Both the position numbers and the translations under genes were made by a program. The notes under the pieces are model-generated. The model did not search any database. It saw only the letters and a program-made list of their open reading frames with translations, and had not been told where the DNA came from. Positions 13,986 through 22,028 of a stretch of 31,965 nucleotides of DNA are shown here, piece after piece (position 1 is the first letter of the stretch; each line of letters starts with the position of its first letter). Source of the stretch: a virus. Where the stretch lies: the IMG/VR virus record IMGVR_UViG_3300023179_003731, positions 1 to 31,965 of that record. One strand, 5' to 3'.

Positions 13986-15544
13986 CCACTCAAGACAATC
14001 TTACTGCAAAACAAACTGGTCCAGATGGGCAAAGTCAATATGCCGTTTTTCTTCCGGCCATCTCGGGATTCTATGCCACCTTTGTGGGCAAGCAACGCAA
14101 TGGCCCTTATGTAGATCCTGCACGTATGCCAGCTGGTCTCACCGACATGGAACAGATGAACTGGCTCAACAGCACCAAAGCATTGTTTCCATATCGTTGG
14201 AGTTTGTATTCAGGTGGACATGCCAATCTAGATCTTACCAAACAAGATTGGTCTGAAGACATGATTCGCAATCGAGAACCCGGCACGTTCATTCTAGGTG
14301 ACTCAGGAGGATTCCAGATTGCCAAAGGCCTGTGGGAAGGTGATTGGAAAGCCAATTCAGGTTGTGCCAAAGCACAAAAGAAACGTGCTGCTGTGCTCAC
14401 ATGGTTAGATAGTGTGAGTGACTACGGAATGATCTTGGATATTCCTACTTGGGTTATCCACGACAAGAAAGCATCACAAGCCTGCCAGATTACCACACTA
14501 CAAGAAGCTGTGGATGCTACCAAATTCAACAATGAATATTTCATGGCCCATCGCAAGGGCAAAGAAAACGGTGGTGCTCGGTTCTTGAACGTGTTGCAAG
14601 GTGACAATCACACCTCAGCAGAGCAATGGTATCAGGAAATGAAGGATTTTTGTGATCCTGCAAAGTATCCTGACACACACTTTGATGGATGGAGTATGGG
14701 TGGGCAGAACATGTGCGATGTACATCTAGTGCTCAAACGTCTAGTAGCATTGCGACATGATAATTTACTGCAACAGGGCAAACACGATTGGATGCACTTT
14801 TTGGGCACATCAAAGCTGGAATGGGCGGTATTGCTCACGGTGATTCAACGAGCAGTTAGAAAATATGTGAATCCCAACTTTACTATCTCGTTTGATTGTG
14901 CAAGTCCATTCTTGGCCACTGCAAACGGACAGGTATATCATCACATTGATCTGGCACACAATGAAAAGTGGTGCTATAGAATGAGTCCTATTGCAGATGA
15001 TAAAAAATACAGCACAGACACAAGACCTTACGGCACAGCAGTAATAGCAGATGGCTTGGTAGATCACTTTGATGAAAGTCCAATCAGTCAGCTATTGACC
15101 ATGAAAGATATCTGCATCTACCGGCCTGGAGATCTAAACAAGATTGGCAAAGAAGGCAAGACATCGTGGGATTCATTCTCATATGCATTGCTCATGGGGC
15201 ATAATGTTTGGATGCACCTGGAGGCTGTGCAACGTGCCAATCGTACATTTGATTCTGGTTCATGGCCTTACATGATGTGGAATGAAAACGGTGACCATGC
15301 TCACTTTGCAGATATTGTGGAAGCTATCTTTGCCACCAACAATCGTGCAGAATCCGAAGCTGTCATTGAGTCATACAGCAGATACTGGATGGATATTATT
15401 GGCACACGTGGATTCAAAGGCAAGAAGGCCATGAATGCCAATACACAGTTTTCGGCATTATTTGATGTGGAACAGGTCGACTCCAAGACCCAAGATCTGT
15501 TAAACTCACAAGCATTACAACAACTTGAACAGGATCAAGTATGA
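13982..15544 (+). CDS. dpdA: DpdA-type DNA-guanine transglycosylase (TGT family)
   Basis: The start is a GTG at 13982 overlapping the clamp stop (GTGA); no ATG appears before residue 48. D107-SGGFQIAKG matches the substrate-binding DSGG(F/Y)Q motif of tRNA-guanine transglycosylases. SFD305-CASPFLATANG corresponds to the FDC segment carrying the nucleophilic Asp. GMILDIPTWVI and LNVLQGDNH fit the TIM-barrel core. The zinc-binding Cys cluster of bacterial Tgt is not seen, as expected of the DpdA branch. DpdA exchanges guanine in DNA for a 7-deazaguanine base, protecting phage DNA from restriction. folE, queD and queE downstream supply the precursor. Length is 520 residues. Confidence 0.88.
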   Translation: MTTQDNLTAKQTGPDGQSQYAVFLPAISGFYATFVGKQRNGPYVDPARMPAGLTDMEQMNWLNSTKALFPYRWSLYSGGHANLDLTKQDWSEDMIRNREPGTFILGDSGGFQIAKGLWEGDWKANSGCAKAQKKRAAVLTWLDSVSDYGMILDIPTWVIHDKKASQACQITTLQEAVDATKFNNEYFMAHRKGKENGGARFLNVLQGDNHTSAEQWYQEMKDFCDPAKYPDTHFDGWSMGGQNMCDVHLVLKRLVALRHDNLLQQGKHDWMHFLGTSKLEWAVLLTVIQRAVRKYVNPNFTISFDCASPFLATANGQVYHHIDLAHNEKWCYRMSPIADDKKYSTDTRPYGTAVIADGLVDHFDESPISQLLTMKDICIYRPGDLNKIGKEGKTSWDSFSYALLMGHNVWMHLEAVQRANRTFDSGSWPYMMWNENGDHAHFADIVEAIFATNNRAESEAVIESYSRYWMDIIGTRGFKGKKAMNANTQFSALFDVEQVDSKTQDLLNSQALQQLEQDQV

Positions 15545-16047
15545 ATCGAGAAGGTCACGAAGAAGTAAAATTCTTCACAGGAACCGAAGTAGAACACACA
15601 CCAGCATTTGGCATGCCCACATTGTTTGTGGTTGGTGTTCAACAAGAGGAATGGATTGGATATAACTTGAATGGAAGGCGTCATATCTACTTTGGTGCCA
15701 ATCAAAGTTTTCCCAAGATCAACACCAATGACCATGTGAAGTGGACACAATGGGAAAATATGATTCGGCCGTTCCTGGATAGAGATTATCTATGCACACT
15801 AGATATAGATGTCAACTGTGTTGAAGGCTTGTTGGAATCCTCTCTTGTTGAATATCGCAACTTCATTCCAATGATCTCTGTCAAGTTGCCTTATATTCGT
15901 CAGCTGGGATACAATGCCACTCTCAAGCTGGACGACCGAGACTTTGCTGCTACCAACTCGGGCGTTTGGTGCCACAGCATTCATGATTTGCAAAATCGAG
16001 ACCACTTTACTGACTGGTCTAAATATACCAAGGACGAAATAGTATGA
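15541..16047 (+). CDS. Conserved phage protein coupled to dpdA
   Basis: A 168-residue protein starting MNREGHEEVKFFTGTEVEHT, joined to dpdA and to the next gene by ATGA overlaps. Visible features are FGMPTLFVVGVQ, a central YLCTLDIDVNCVEGLLESSL, LVEYRNFIPMISVKLPYI, and KLDDRDFAATNSGVWCHSIHDL. It is compact, mixed alpha/beta, with conserved-looking Asp, Cys and His residues. I do not recognise the family. Its fixed place after dpdA suggests a part in 7-deazaguanine chemistry or handling, but that is inference from context. Confidence 0.7.
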   Translation: MNREGHEEVKFFTGTEVEHTPAFGMPTLFVVGVQQEEWIGYNLNGRRHIYFGANQSFPKINTNDHVKWTQWENMIRPFLDRDYLCTLDIDVNCVEGLLESSLVEYRNFIPMISVKLPYIRQLGYNATLKLDDRDFAATNSGVWCHSIHDLQNRDHFTDWSKYTKDEIV

Positions 16048-16496
16048 CCGAACGCGAACAAGCATTAACTGAAACTCGACAACGCATAAAAAATCAAGCA
16101 ACAAGAATGATCTTTGTGCGATTCCAAAAGGAAGGTATACATTGCTATCCAGCCGCTGCCACAGATCCTGCACTGGCCACCGGCGATGAATATGATGTAT
16201 CGTTCCTGGCAAGTCCACATCGTCATATGTTTCACTTTGAAGTGACCATACAAGTATTTCACTCCGATCGTGACATTGAGTTTATACAATTTAAACGTTG
16301 GCTTGAAAATCTCTATGCCGGCGGTACACTAGAACTCAATTTCAAAAGTTGTGAAATGATCAGCGATGATTTGTATGAACAAATCGCTGCTCGGTATCCA
16401 GATCGTAAAATCATTATCACTGTAAGCGAAGATGGTGAAAATGGTGCAACGATCAGTTATGATATAACACATCCTTATCAATCCGTCAAACTCTAA
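16044..16496 (+). CDS. Possible QueD/PTPS-like T-fold protein (divergent)
   Basis: 150 residues, ATGA-linked to the preceding gene. After a charged helix comes RMIFVRFQKEGIHCYPAAA, then SPHRHMFHFEVTIQV and DIEFIQFKRWLENLY. This order (His, then H-x-H, then a D-x-E-F/LK-like strand-helix) parallels the zinc-binding and DF-x-x-LK elements of QueD. KSCEMISDDLYEQIAARY and IIITVSEDGENG could stand for the QueD SxEN helix and the catalytic E strand. The spacing between the first His and H-x-H is longer than in QueD. A bona fide queD is at 20719, so this may be a paralogue with another role. The assignment rests on motif order only. Confidence 0.6.
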   Translation: MTEREQALTETRQRIKNQATRMIFVRFQKEGIHCYPAAATDPALATGDEYDVSFLASPHRHMFHFEVTIQVFHSDRDIEFIQFKRWLENLYAGGTLELNFKSCEMISDDLYEQIAARYPDRKIIITVSEDGENGATISYDITHPYQSVKL

Positions 16497-16507
16497 TAGG
16501 AAAAAAC

Positions 16508-16732
16508 ATGGCAAAAATCATCATCAAGCACAATCCCCGTACCGAACAAACCTGGGAGGATCTGGACCAGTATCGTGAGTTCTGTGTGGACTACGGTTAC
16601 CGGTTCAACGAGTCGGATTTGTATAACTTCCGCAGTTATGCATTTCAACAATTCAACAAACACACACAGGGCAAATCTGCCAAGAACATGTGGGATGAAG
16701 ACTCTCGTCGCCTTGCTGGTCAGCGTTCATGA
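16508..16732 (+). CDS. Small conserved phage protein
   Basis: Seventy-four residues starting MAKIIIKHNPRTEQTWEDLD, preceded by TAGGAAAAAAC as SD. It is charged and aromatic (YREFCVDYGYRFNESDLYNF, FQQFNKHTQGKSAKNMWDED), probably a single small alpha-rich domain. The stop overlaps the start of the glycosyltransferase gene (ATGA). Not recognised. Confidence 0.7.
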   Translation: MAKIIIKHNPRTEQTWEDLDQYREFCVDYGYRFNESDLYNFRSYAFQQFNKHTQGKSAKNMWDEDSRRLAGQRS

Positions 16733-17907
16733 GAAAACTTTACTACATGGGATTAGAGCCGTACCGGGCTCGATATACTTTACAACTGCAGGACTGGAAT
16801 ACTGCGGTATTTGATCGCCGTGGTATTGACTATGTGGTAGTGCCTGGAGAAACGCTCAGCACGGATCAAGCAATTGTAACAGGGCAAGTGCTTGACGCAC
16901 ATGGTCGCACATACTTTGGTATGAGTCAGCTGATGAATCTAATCCGTCGGATGAAAGCAGGAGAACTAAACTGTGAAGATGTTATCTACTTTGAGGATAT
17001 GTTTCAGCCAGGCTTGGAGTCTTTACCCTATATTCTTCAGCAGATCAACCCGGCTTTCAGGCCTAGGATTTATGTTCGTTGTCTTGCTCAGTCCATTGAT
17101 CCTGATGATTTTGTTCATGTATGGGGCATGTCTCGGTGGATGGGCCATTATGAAAAAATGGTGGACTCGTTTGTAGACGGTGTGCTTGCTACCAATGAAG
17201 AAATGGTAGCACACATGAAGATTGCAGGTTGGACTAGTCCAATCTACAATATTTCGGGCTTGGCATTTGGCAAATCGGAAGTACAAAATCGTGTAGAATC
17301 TATCAAACCATTTGGTGATCGTAAGCATCGGATTGTATTTTCGGCTAGATGGGATCAAGAAAAGCAGCCTGATTTTTACATGGACCTCATTGAAGCATAC
17401 TTTACACGTCATCCAGGGGCGCATGGTGTTGAATTTGCAATATGCAGCGGTGGTAAACTAAAAAGTAACAACGATAGTTACATGCAACGTACACGTGATC
17501 TACAAGCACGTGGGTTGCTAACTGTATATGAAGATTTAGAGAAAAATGACTACTATAATATCGTTAATGATAGTCGTGTTGTGTTTAATTGCGCCCTTCA
17601 AGATTGGGTTTCAAACACAGTCTCGGAAGCAGATGCTCTTGGGTGTAATGTTTTATACCCTGCTTATAGGTCTTTCCCTGAGACTTTTAGTAATGACCAT
17701 ACACGTTTATACATTCCCTGGAGTATAGAAGATGCGCTTGATAAGTTAGAGAAGCTGTTGAAGAAACCTCACGAAAAGCTGGGCAAAATAAGTGATTACA
17801 ATAACGGTACTATTGACCGTATCATTGATATTTTAGAAGGCCACGGTGAAGATATGTTACGTATGGGCGTGGACTATCGTAAACACACTAGAGAAAGCAA
17901 ATACTAA
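16729..17907 (+). CDS. GT-B fold glycosyltransferase (GT4-like)
   Basis: The 392-residue chain has two Rossmann-like halves. The N-half contains EDVIYFEDMFQPGLESLPYI and IYVRCLAQSIDPDD; the linker SPIYNISGLAFGKSEV leads to KHRIVFSARWDQEKQPDFYM, the typical start of the donor-binding half of GT4-type enzymes (R/K after SARWD). AICSGGKL, RGLLTVYEDLEKNDYYNIVND and the E-A-x-x-G-like segment VSEADALGCNVLYP (phosphate-binding Glu) fit family motifs. It would transfer a sugar from a nucleotide donor. galE follows directly, which suggests a UDP-hexose donor. Target could be modified DNA, a virion protein or host surface glycan. Confidence 0.82.
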   Translation: MRKLYYMGLEPYRARYTLQLQDWNTAVFDRRGIDYVVVPGETLSTDQAIVTGQVLDAHGRTYFGMSQLMNLIRRMKAGELNCEDVIYFEDMFQPGLESLPYILQQINPAFRPRIYVRCLAQSIDPDDFVHVWGMSRWMGHYEKMVDSFVDGVLATNEEMVAHMKIAGWTSPIYNISGLAFGKSEVQNRVESIKPFGDRKHRIVFSARWDQEKQPDFYMDLIEAYFTRHPGAHGVEFAICSGGKLKSNNDSYMQRTRDLQARGLLTVYEDLEKNDYYNIVNDSRVVFNCALQDWVSNTVSEADALGCNVLYPAYRSFPETFSNDHTRLYIPWSIEDALDKLEKLLKKPHEKLGKISDYNNGTIDRIIDILEGHGEDMLRMGVDYRKHTRESKY

Positions 17908-18852
17908 ATGGATGTAGTAGTAACTGGGGCAGCTGGATATATTGGTGGGCAGATAGCACTATTACTCAGTGACACTGGCCATCGTGTGATTGGAATTGAT
18001 CGCAGGCCTTGCCCGGCACATTTAAAAGATGTATTCTATAATTTTGTACAGGCCGACTTTGATAGTGATCGAGCTAAAACAAAGTTAATCCAGGTCCAAC
18101 CCAATGCCATTATTCATTGTGCTGGTACCAGTTTGGTAGGACCCAGCGTTAAATATCCAAGTGATTACTATAATAACAATGTGATCAAGACCATTCGATT
18201 GCTGGATCTTGTGGTCAATGCTTTGCCTAAAACTAGATTTATTTTTAGTTCAAGTGCATCTGTGTATGGTAAACCCATTCTAGATACATGTTCAGAGGTT
18301 GATCCATGTGAGCCCATGAGTCCATACGGCGAAAGCAAACGCATGGTCGAACAAGTGCTGGCCAGCTATCACCATGCATACCGTCTTGACTATGTGGCAT
18401 TCCGCTACTTCAATGCATGTGGTGCTGATCATCTAGGCCGACACGGACAAGAACCTGGCGCCACTCATGTGATTGCTAGAATCCTAGAATCCACTCGTGA
18501 TCACACACAGTTTTCCTTGTATGGCAGTGACTACGAAACACCCGACGGAACGTGTATACGTGATTATGTGCATGTGGAAGACATTGCTTATGCTCATGTG
18601 TGTGCATTGGATGCTGCTGTGCCATCCGGTATTTACAACCTAGGATCCGACACCGGCACCAGTGTGAAAGAAATTCTAAATCTTGCTGCTACAATTGCAG
18701 GTTCTGTCCCGGTAATACCAGAGTCTCGTCGAGAGGGTGATCCTGCTGTGCTCACTGCCAGTTCAGCAAAGTTCAGTAAATTGATACCTGACTGGCGTCG
18801 GTACACACTGTCTGATATGATTCAACATGCCTGGACTTGGTATGTTCGATAA
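17908..18852 (+). CDS. galE: UDP-glucose 4-epimerase-like NAD-dependent epimerase (extended SDR)
   Basis: GAAGYIGGQIALLL is the NAD-binding GxxGxxG motif at the N-terminus. SSSASVYGKP carries the catalytic Ser/Thr, and SPYGESK supplies the Y-x-x-x-K pair. RYFNACGAD, YGSDYETPDGTCIRDYVHV and GIYNLGSDTGTSVKEI are diagnostic GalE segments. Length (314) is slightly below bacterial GalE (about 338). It interconverts UDP-glucose and UDP-galactose or N-acetyl forms, supplying donor for the neighbouring glycosyltransferases. The gene starts right after the glycosyltransferase stop. Confidence 0.9.
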   Translation: MDVVVTGAAGYIGGQIALLLSDTGHRVIGIDRRPCPAHLKDVFYNFVQADFDSDRAKTKLIQVQPNAIIHCAGTSLVGPSVKYPSDYYNNNVIKTIRLLDLVVNALPKTRFIFSSSASVYGKPILDTCSEVDPCEPMSPYGESKRMVEQVLASYHHAYRLDYVAFRYFNACGADHLGRHGQEPGATHVIARILESTRDHTQFSLYGSDYETPDGTCIRDYVHVEDIAYAHVCALDAAVPSGIYNLGSDTGTSVKEILNLAATIAGSVPVIPESRREGDPAVLTASSAKFSKLIPDWRRYTLSDMIQHAWTWYVR

Positions 18853-19438
18853 GATACTTGAATTTGAACGGGCACTGGCCCGGTTCACTGGCGCTCCTGC
18901 TGCAATCATGACCGATTGCTGTACACATGCTATAGAGATGTGTTTGCGATATGAGCAAGTGAAGGGTCTCAAGATGACTCCGTACACTTACTTGAGTGTG
19001 CCCATGACCATGCACAAGTTAGGCATTGACTATGTGTACTTGGACGAAACGCAACAAACATGGAGTGGCGAATACAATTTCATATACACCAGGGTCTGGG
19101 ACAGTGCTAGAAGATTGGAACCAGGCATGTATCGCACAGGACAGATGCAATGCTTGAGTTTTGGGCATTCTAAGCCTTTACAGATAGGTCATGGTGGTGC
19201 TATACTGTTAGATAACAAGCAAGCCTATGATGTGATGATAAAACAACGATATGATGGTCGCGACCTAAATATCTCACCCTGGGAAACACAGAAAACATTC
19301 CAGTTGGGATATCACTACAGGCCTGCAATTGAAGATGCCGAACGTGGACTAGAGTTATTGGCGCAGTACGAAACTGCGCCAGAACAACCCAAGTTTGTAC
19401 AGTATCCAGATTTACGAAACATAACCATTAAGGAATAA
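18842..19438 (+). CDS. Truncated DegT/DnrJ-like PLP-dependent protein
   Basis: I prefer the ATG at 18842 (MFDKILEFERALARFTGAPA), which matches where this family normally begins; an in-frame ATG at 18827 is possible. It overlaps the end of galE. The N-terminal FTGAPAAIMTDCCTHAIEMC segment and LSFGHSK-PLQIGHGGAILL (Schiff-base Lys with the Gly-rich turn) identify the family of sugar aminotransferases. At about 199 residues it is roughly half the usual length: the second half of the fold and part of the middle are absent. It may be a minimal enzyme, a non-catalytic binder, or a decayed gene. The frame is intact, which argues against simple decay. Confidence 0.75.
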   Translation: MFDKILEFERALARFTGAPAAIMTDCCTHAIEMCLRYEQVKGLKMTPYTYLSVPMTMHKLGIDYVYLDETQQTWSGEYNFIYTRVWDSARRLEPGMYRTGQMQCLSFGHSKPLQIGHGGAILLDNKQAYDVMIKQRYDGRDLNISPWETQKTFQLGYHYRPAIEDAERGLELLAQYETAPEQPKFVQYPDLRNITIKE

Positions 19439-19439
19439 C

Positions 19440-20231
19440 ATGCGAGAATTTAAACCCGATCCAGTCATACATTCACAAACCCAAGAATTTGTCCCAGTAG
19501 AAGGACAAACATTCTACATCAAAAAAGATAATGCAGCACAAGGCCGATATCTAAGCACCGTAATTCGCGACCGCATGCGAGCTGATGGCAAAAGATTCTG
19601 GGCAGGCGATAACATCAGTGATTATCTAGTTGGTCCTGACAAAGAAGATTTGATCGATGAAACCACAGCAGCATTCGAAAGAGTTCTAGATGCATTACTA
19701 ATTGATCGCGAAACAGATCCTAACTCAAAAGGTACAGCACGTCGACTGGCCAAAATGTACTTCAATGAAATTATGGCAGGAAGATATGAACCAGCGCCGG
19801 ACGCAACAGCTTTTCCAAATGACTCAACAGACCGCTACGAAGGTATGCTTGTGGTACGTAGTGAGCTTCGAAGTATGTGTTCTCATCATCACCAGCCTGT
19901 ATCTGGGGTTGCCTACATCGGTATCATTGCCGCTAATAAACTTATTGGTCTCTCAAAATACACACGGATCGCTCAGTGGTGTGCTCGTCGAGGTACACTT
20001 CAAGAAGAACTAGCCAATGACATTGCAAGAGAAATCATGGAGGCCACTGACTCCAGTGATGTAGCGGTTTATATACAAGCTGAACATGGTTGCTGCACCA
20101 ATCGAGGTATCATGGCACACTCAAGCCTTACACAGACCACTGTGCTTAAAGGTGCATTTAAAGACGATCCTGGCACAAAGAAAGAGTTCTTTGACAACAT
20201 CAAACTACAACAGGAATTTGCGCCGCGATGA
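19440..20231 (+). CDS. folE: GTP cyclohydrolase I
   Basis: AAGGAATAACATG gives a good SD. In the C-terminal two-thirds the diagnostic motifs are present: C-S-H-H-H in MCSHHHQPVSGVAYIGI (zinc Cys and catalytic His), ANKLIGLSKYTRIAQWCARR, LQEELANDIAREI and EHGCCTNRGIM (second zinc Cys). It converts GTP to 7,8-dihydroneopterin triphosphate, the first step toward 7-deazaguanines and folates. A non-conserved N-terminal extension of about 60 residues precedes the core. It lies in the same strand run as dpdA, queD and queE. The HIT gene overlaps its stop by 4 bases. Confidence 0.93.
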   Translation: MREFKPDPVIHSQTQEFVPVEGQTFYIKKDNAAQGRYLSTVIRDRMRADGKRFWAGDNISDYLVGPDKEDLIDETTAAFERVLDALLIDRETDPNSKGTARRLAKMYFNEIMAGRYEPAPDATAFPNDSTDRYEGMLVVRSELRSMCSHHHQPVSGVAYIGIIAANKLIGLSKYTRIAQWCARRGTLQEELANDIAREIMEATDSSDVAVYIQAEHGCCTNRGIMAHSSLTQTTVLKGAFKDDPGTKKEFFDNIKLQQEFAPR

Positions 20232-20632
20232 TACATTACCAAACGCTAGATGATGCACAAGCCGCCGGTGTAGCACCCTGGGATCTAAAAGTACCAGAGT
20301 TAAGCGATTTTCATGTCACTGTGTTTCGAGATCGCTATCCTGTGACCCGCGGCCATTTGTTGTTTGTACCTTACTACAATACCGATGCTGTGATCAACGA
20401 CTGTATGGAATCGGCCATGCGGTATGGTCGTCGTATGGTAGAACAAGGGCATTGTGAAGGATTCAACATTGGTATCAACATAGGATCTGCTGCTGGGCAA
20501 ACAGTGATGTATCCACATGTGCATTTTATTCCGCGACGATCAGGCGATACTGCCAATCCGGTTGGCGGTGTGCGTGGAGTTATATTTGGCCAGGCTGACT
20601 ATAAAGCCACCGGCTATCAACTGCCGTTATAA
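20228..20632 (+). CDS. HIT-family nucleotide hydrolase/transferase
   Basis: 134 residues starting MIHYQTLDDAQAAG. FHVTVFRDRYPVTRGHLLFVP is the N-terminal HIT strand pair; the GINIGSAAGQTVMYPHVHFIPR segment contains the HIT motif (here H-V-H-F in place of H-x-H-x-H) after the classical NxG-x-AGQTV stretch. HIT enzymes act on nucleotide phosphates such as dinucleoside polyphosphates or nucleotide-sugar adducts. The first two His are kept; the third position is Phe-Ile, so hydrolase activity needs testing. ATGA overlap with folE. A late promoter overlaps the stop codon. Confidence 0.85.
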   Translation: MIHYQTLDDAQAAGVAPWDLKVPELSDFHVTVFRDRYPVTRGHLLFVPYYNTDAVINDCMESAMRYGRRMVEQGHCEGFNIGINIGSAAGQTVMYPHVHFIPRRSGDTANPVGGVRGVIFGQADYKATGYQLPL

Positions 20633-20635
20633 ATA
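20628..20635 (+). promoter_or_regulatory. Exact T4-type late promoter TATAAATA
   Basis: All 8 bases match the T4 late consensus. It includes the TAA stop of the HIT gene and lies 84 bases before the queD ATG at 20719, so queD and following genes could have their own late transcript. Confidence 0.6.
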
Positions 20636-20683
20636 TTCACAGCGGCCTTGGACGTCGACCCGCTTTATAAACTCCGCCGCCTA

Positions 20684-20692
20684 TGCTATAAT
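20684..20692 (+). promoter_or_regulatory. Extended -10 promoter before queD
   Basis: TGCTATAAT is a perfect extended -10 element, with TTTATA at 20664-20669 as a weak -35 (17-base spacing). Transcription would begin about 20 bases before the ATG, with AGGAG in between. Confidence 0.55.
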
Positions 20693-20718
20693 CAACATAG
20701 TTCTATAGGAGAAAACAC

Positions 20719-21201
20719 ATGGGATTCACTGAAAAGAAATTCAAATCAACAAAGACCTATAACCAAATAGGTCCGGTCGCGTATCGCCAATGGCGTGCCG
20801 ATAGTCATTGCAATTTAATACATGGATACGCACTATCATTTCATTTTGAATTTGAAACAGATGATTTGGATGCTAGAAATTGGGTGTGTGATTTTGGTGG
20901 ATTGAAACCACTCAAAGGGCTACTAGAAGATTGGTTTGATCATACTCTATTAGTAGCACAAGATGATCCCATGCGTGAACATTTGCTAAACTTAGGCAAG
21001 CTAAAACTAGCAAAGATCACCGAAGTAGAAAAGACTGGTTGTGAAGGCATTGCTGACTTTTTATATGAATATATTAATACAATCTTTTTGCCCAACTACG
21101 GTGAGAAAGACCGAGTATGGTGTTGCAAAGTAGAAGTGCGAGAAACTGATGCTAACATGGCCATGCGTGTCGGGCATAGAGAAGACAACGAATTTCAATA
21201 A
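20719..21201 (+). CDS. queD: 6-carboxytetrahydropterin synthase-like protein
   Basis: SD TAGGAG precedes the ATG. SHCNLIHGYALSFHFEFE corresponds to the QueD region with catalytic Cys (S-H-C) and zinc site. The usual HGH is HGY here, so one canonical zinc His is replaced, a variant I recall in other phage QueD proteins. NWVCDFGGLKPLKGLLEDWFDHTLLV is the DF-x-x-LK and DH-T-L-L segment. VEKTGCEGIADFLYEYI and CKVEVRETDANMA supply the SxE(N)-like and catalytic Glu elements. It converts dihydroneopterin triphosphate to 6-carboxytetrahydropterin, between folE and queE products. 160 residues, a little longer than E. coli QueD (about 120). Confidence 0.87.
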   Translation: MGFTEKKFKSTKTYNQIGPVAYRQWRADSHCNLIHGYALSFHFEFETDDLDARNWVCDFGGLKPLKGLLEDWFDHTLLVAQDDPMREHLLNLGKLKLAKITEVEKTGCEGIADFLYEYINTIFLPNYGEKDRVWCCKVEVRETDANMAMRVGHREDNEFQ

Positions 21202-22028
21202 TGACCAACAAAATTGATATCAGTATTTTGTTGCCCACTCGCGGTCGGGCACAAGCATTGATGAGTAGCATACAAAGTCTCTGCACTCTTGCTGAGGACT
21301 TTGCTTCAATTGAAGTATTGTTTGGTGTGGACCATGATGACGTGGTAGGTATGGAAAACATGCTACACAACGTGTGCCCTTGGATTGAAGAACACAAAAT
21401 TAATCATAAGATTTTGGTATTTGAACCACAAGGGTACAACAACTTGCATCGTTATGTAAATGGGCTTGCTGAACACAGTCAAGGTTCTTGGCTGTTCTTT
21501 TGGAACGACGATGCTGTGATGAAAACTCCTGCATGGGATGCACGTATACGTGAACACACAGGCAAGTTCAAATTGCTGAGTGTGTATACACATAACGATC
21601 ATCCTTACAGTATCTTTCCCATCTTGCCAAGAAAGTGGTTTGAAATTCTAGGGCACATTAGTCAACACAGCTCAAATGATGCATATGTGAGTCAGATTGC
21701 ATACTATTTGGATATCTTTGAACGCATCAATGTGCATTGCGATCATAATCGATATGATATCACTGGTGCAAACAACGATGCAACGTTTCAACAACGTCGT
21801 ATTATGGAAGGTGATCCCAGTCAACCTGGTGATTTTAATCACCCCGACATGGTCAAATTGCGTACCACGGATGCTGCCAAACTGGCCACATGGATGCAGG
21901 ATCAAGGACTTGATCTGTCTTTTTTTATCAATGCATGGCAAGGAACACAAGACCCCTGGGTCAAGATGCGGGCCAACGATGTCAATAATCAAGTTGATGC
22001 TGTGTCTAGTCGAGTAAATACCTTATGA
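21201..22028 (+). CDS. GT-A fold (family 2-like) glycosyltransferase, copy 1
   Basis: The first base of the ATG is the last base of the queD stop (TAATG). IDISILLPTRGRAQALMSSI is the GT2 N-terminal strand. SIEVLFGVDHDDVVG is the nucleotide-sugar Asp region, and WLFFWNDDAVMKTPAWD carries the D-D metal-binding (DxD-like) site. FPILPRKWFEILGHIS and the NDATFQQRRIMEGDPSQPGDFNHPD segment are shared with the paralogue at 22197. 275 residues, no membrane segment, so probably cytoplasmic. The acceptor is unknown: modified DNA, virion protein or lipid-linked sugar are possible. Confidence 0.85.
   Translation: MTNKIDISILLPTRGRAQALMSSIQSLCTLAEDFASIEVLFGVDHDDVVGMENMLHNVCPWIEEHKINHKILVFEPQGYNNLHRYVNGLAEHSQGSWLFFWNDDAVMKTPAWDARIREHTGKFKLLSVYTHNDHPYSIFPILPRKWFEILGHISQHSSNDAYVSQIAYYLDIFERINVHCDHNRYDITGANNDATFQQRRIMEGDPSQPGDFNHPDMVKLRTTDAAKLATWMQDQGLDLSFFINAWQGTQDPWVKMRANDVNNQVDAVSSRVNTL

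Noticed and set aside
20636-20686. Weak hairpin AGCGG/CCGCT before queD as a terminator or riboswitch
   Set aside because: Only five pairs with a long loop; not distinguishable from chance.
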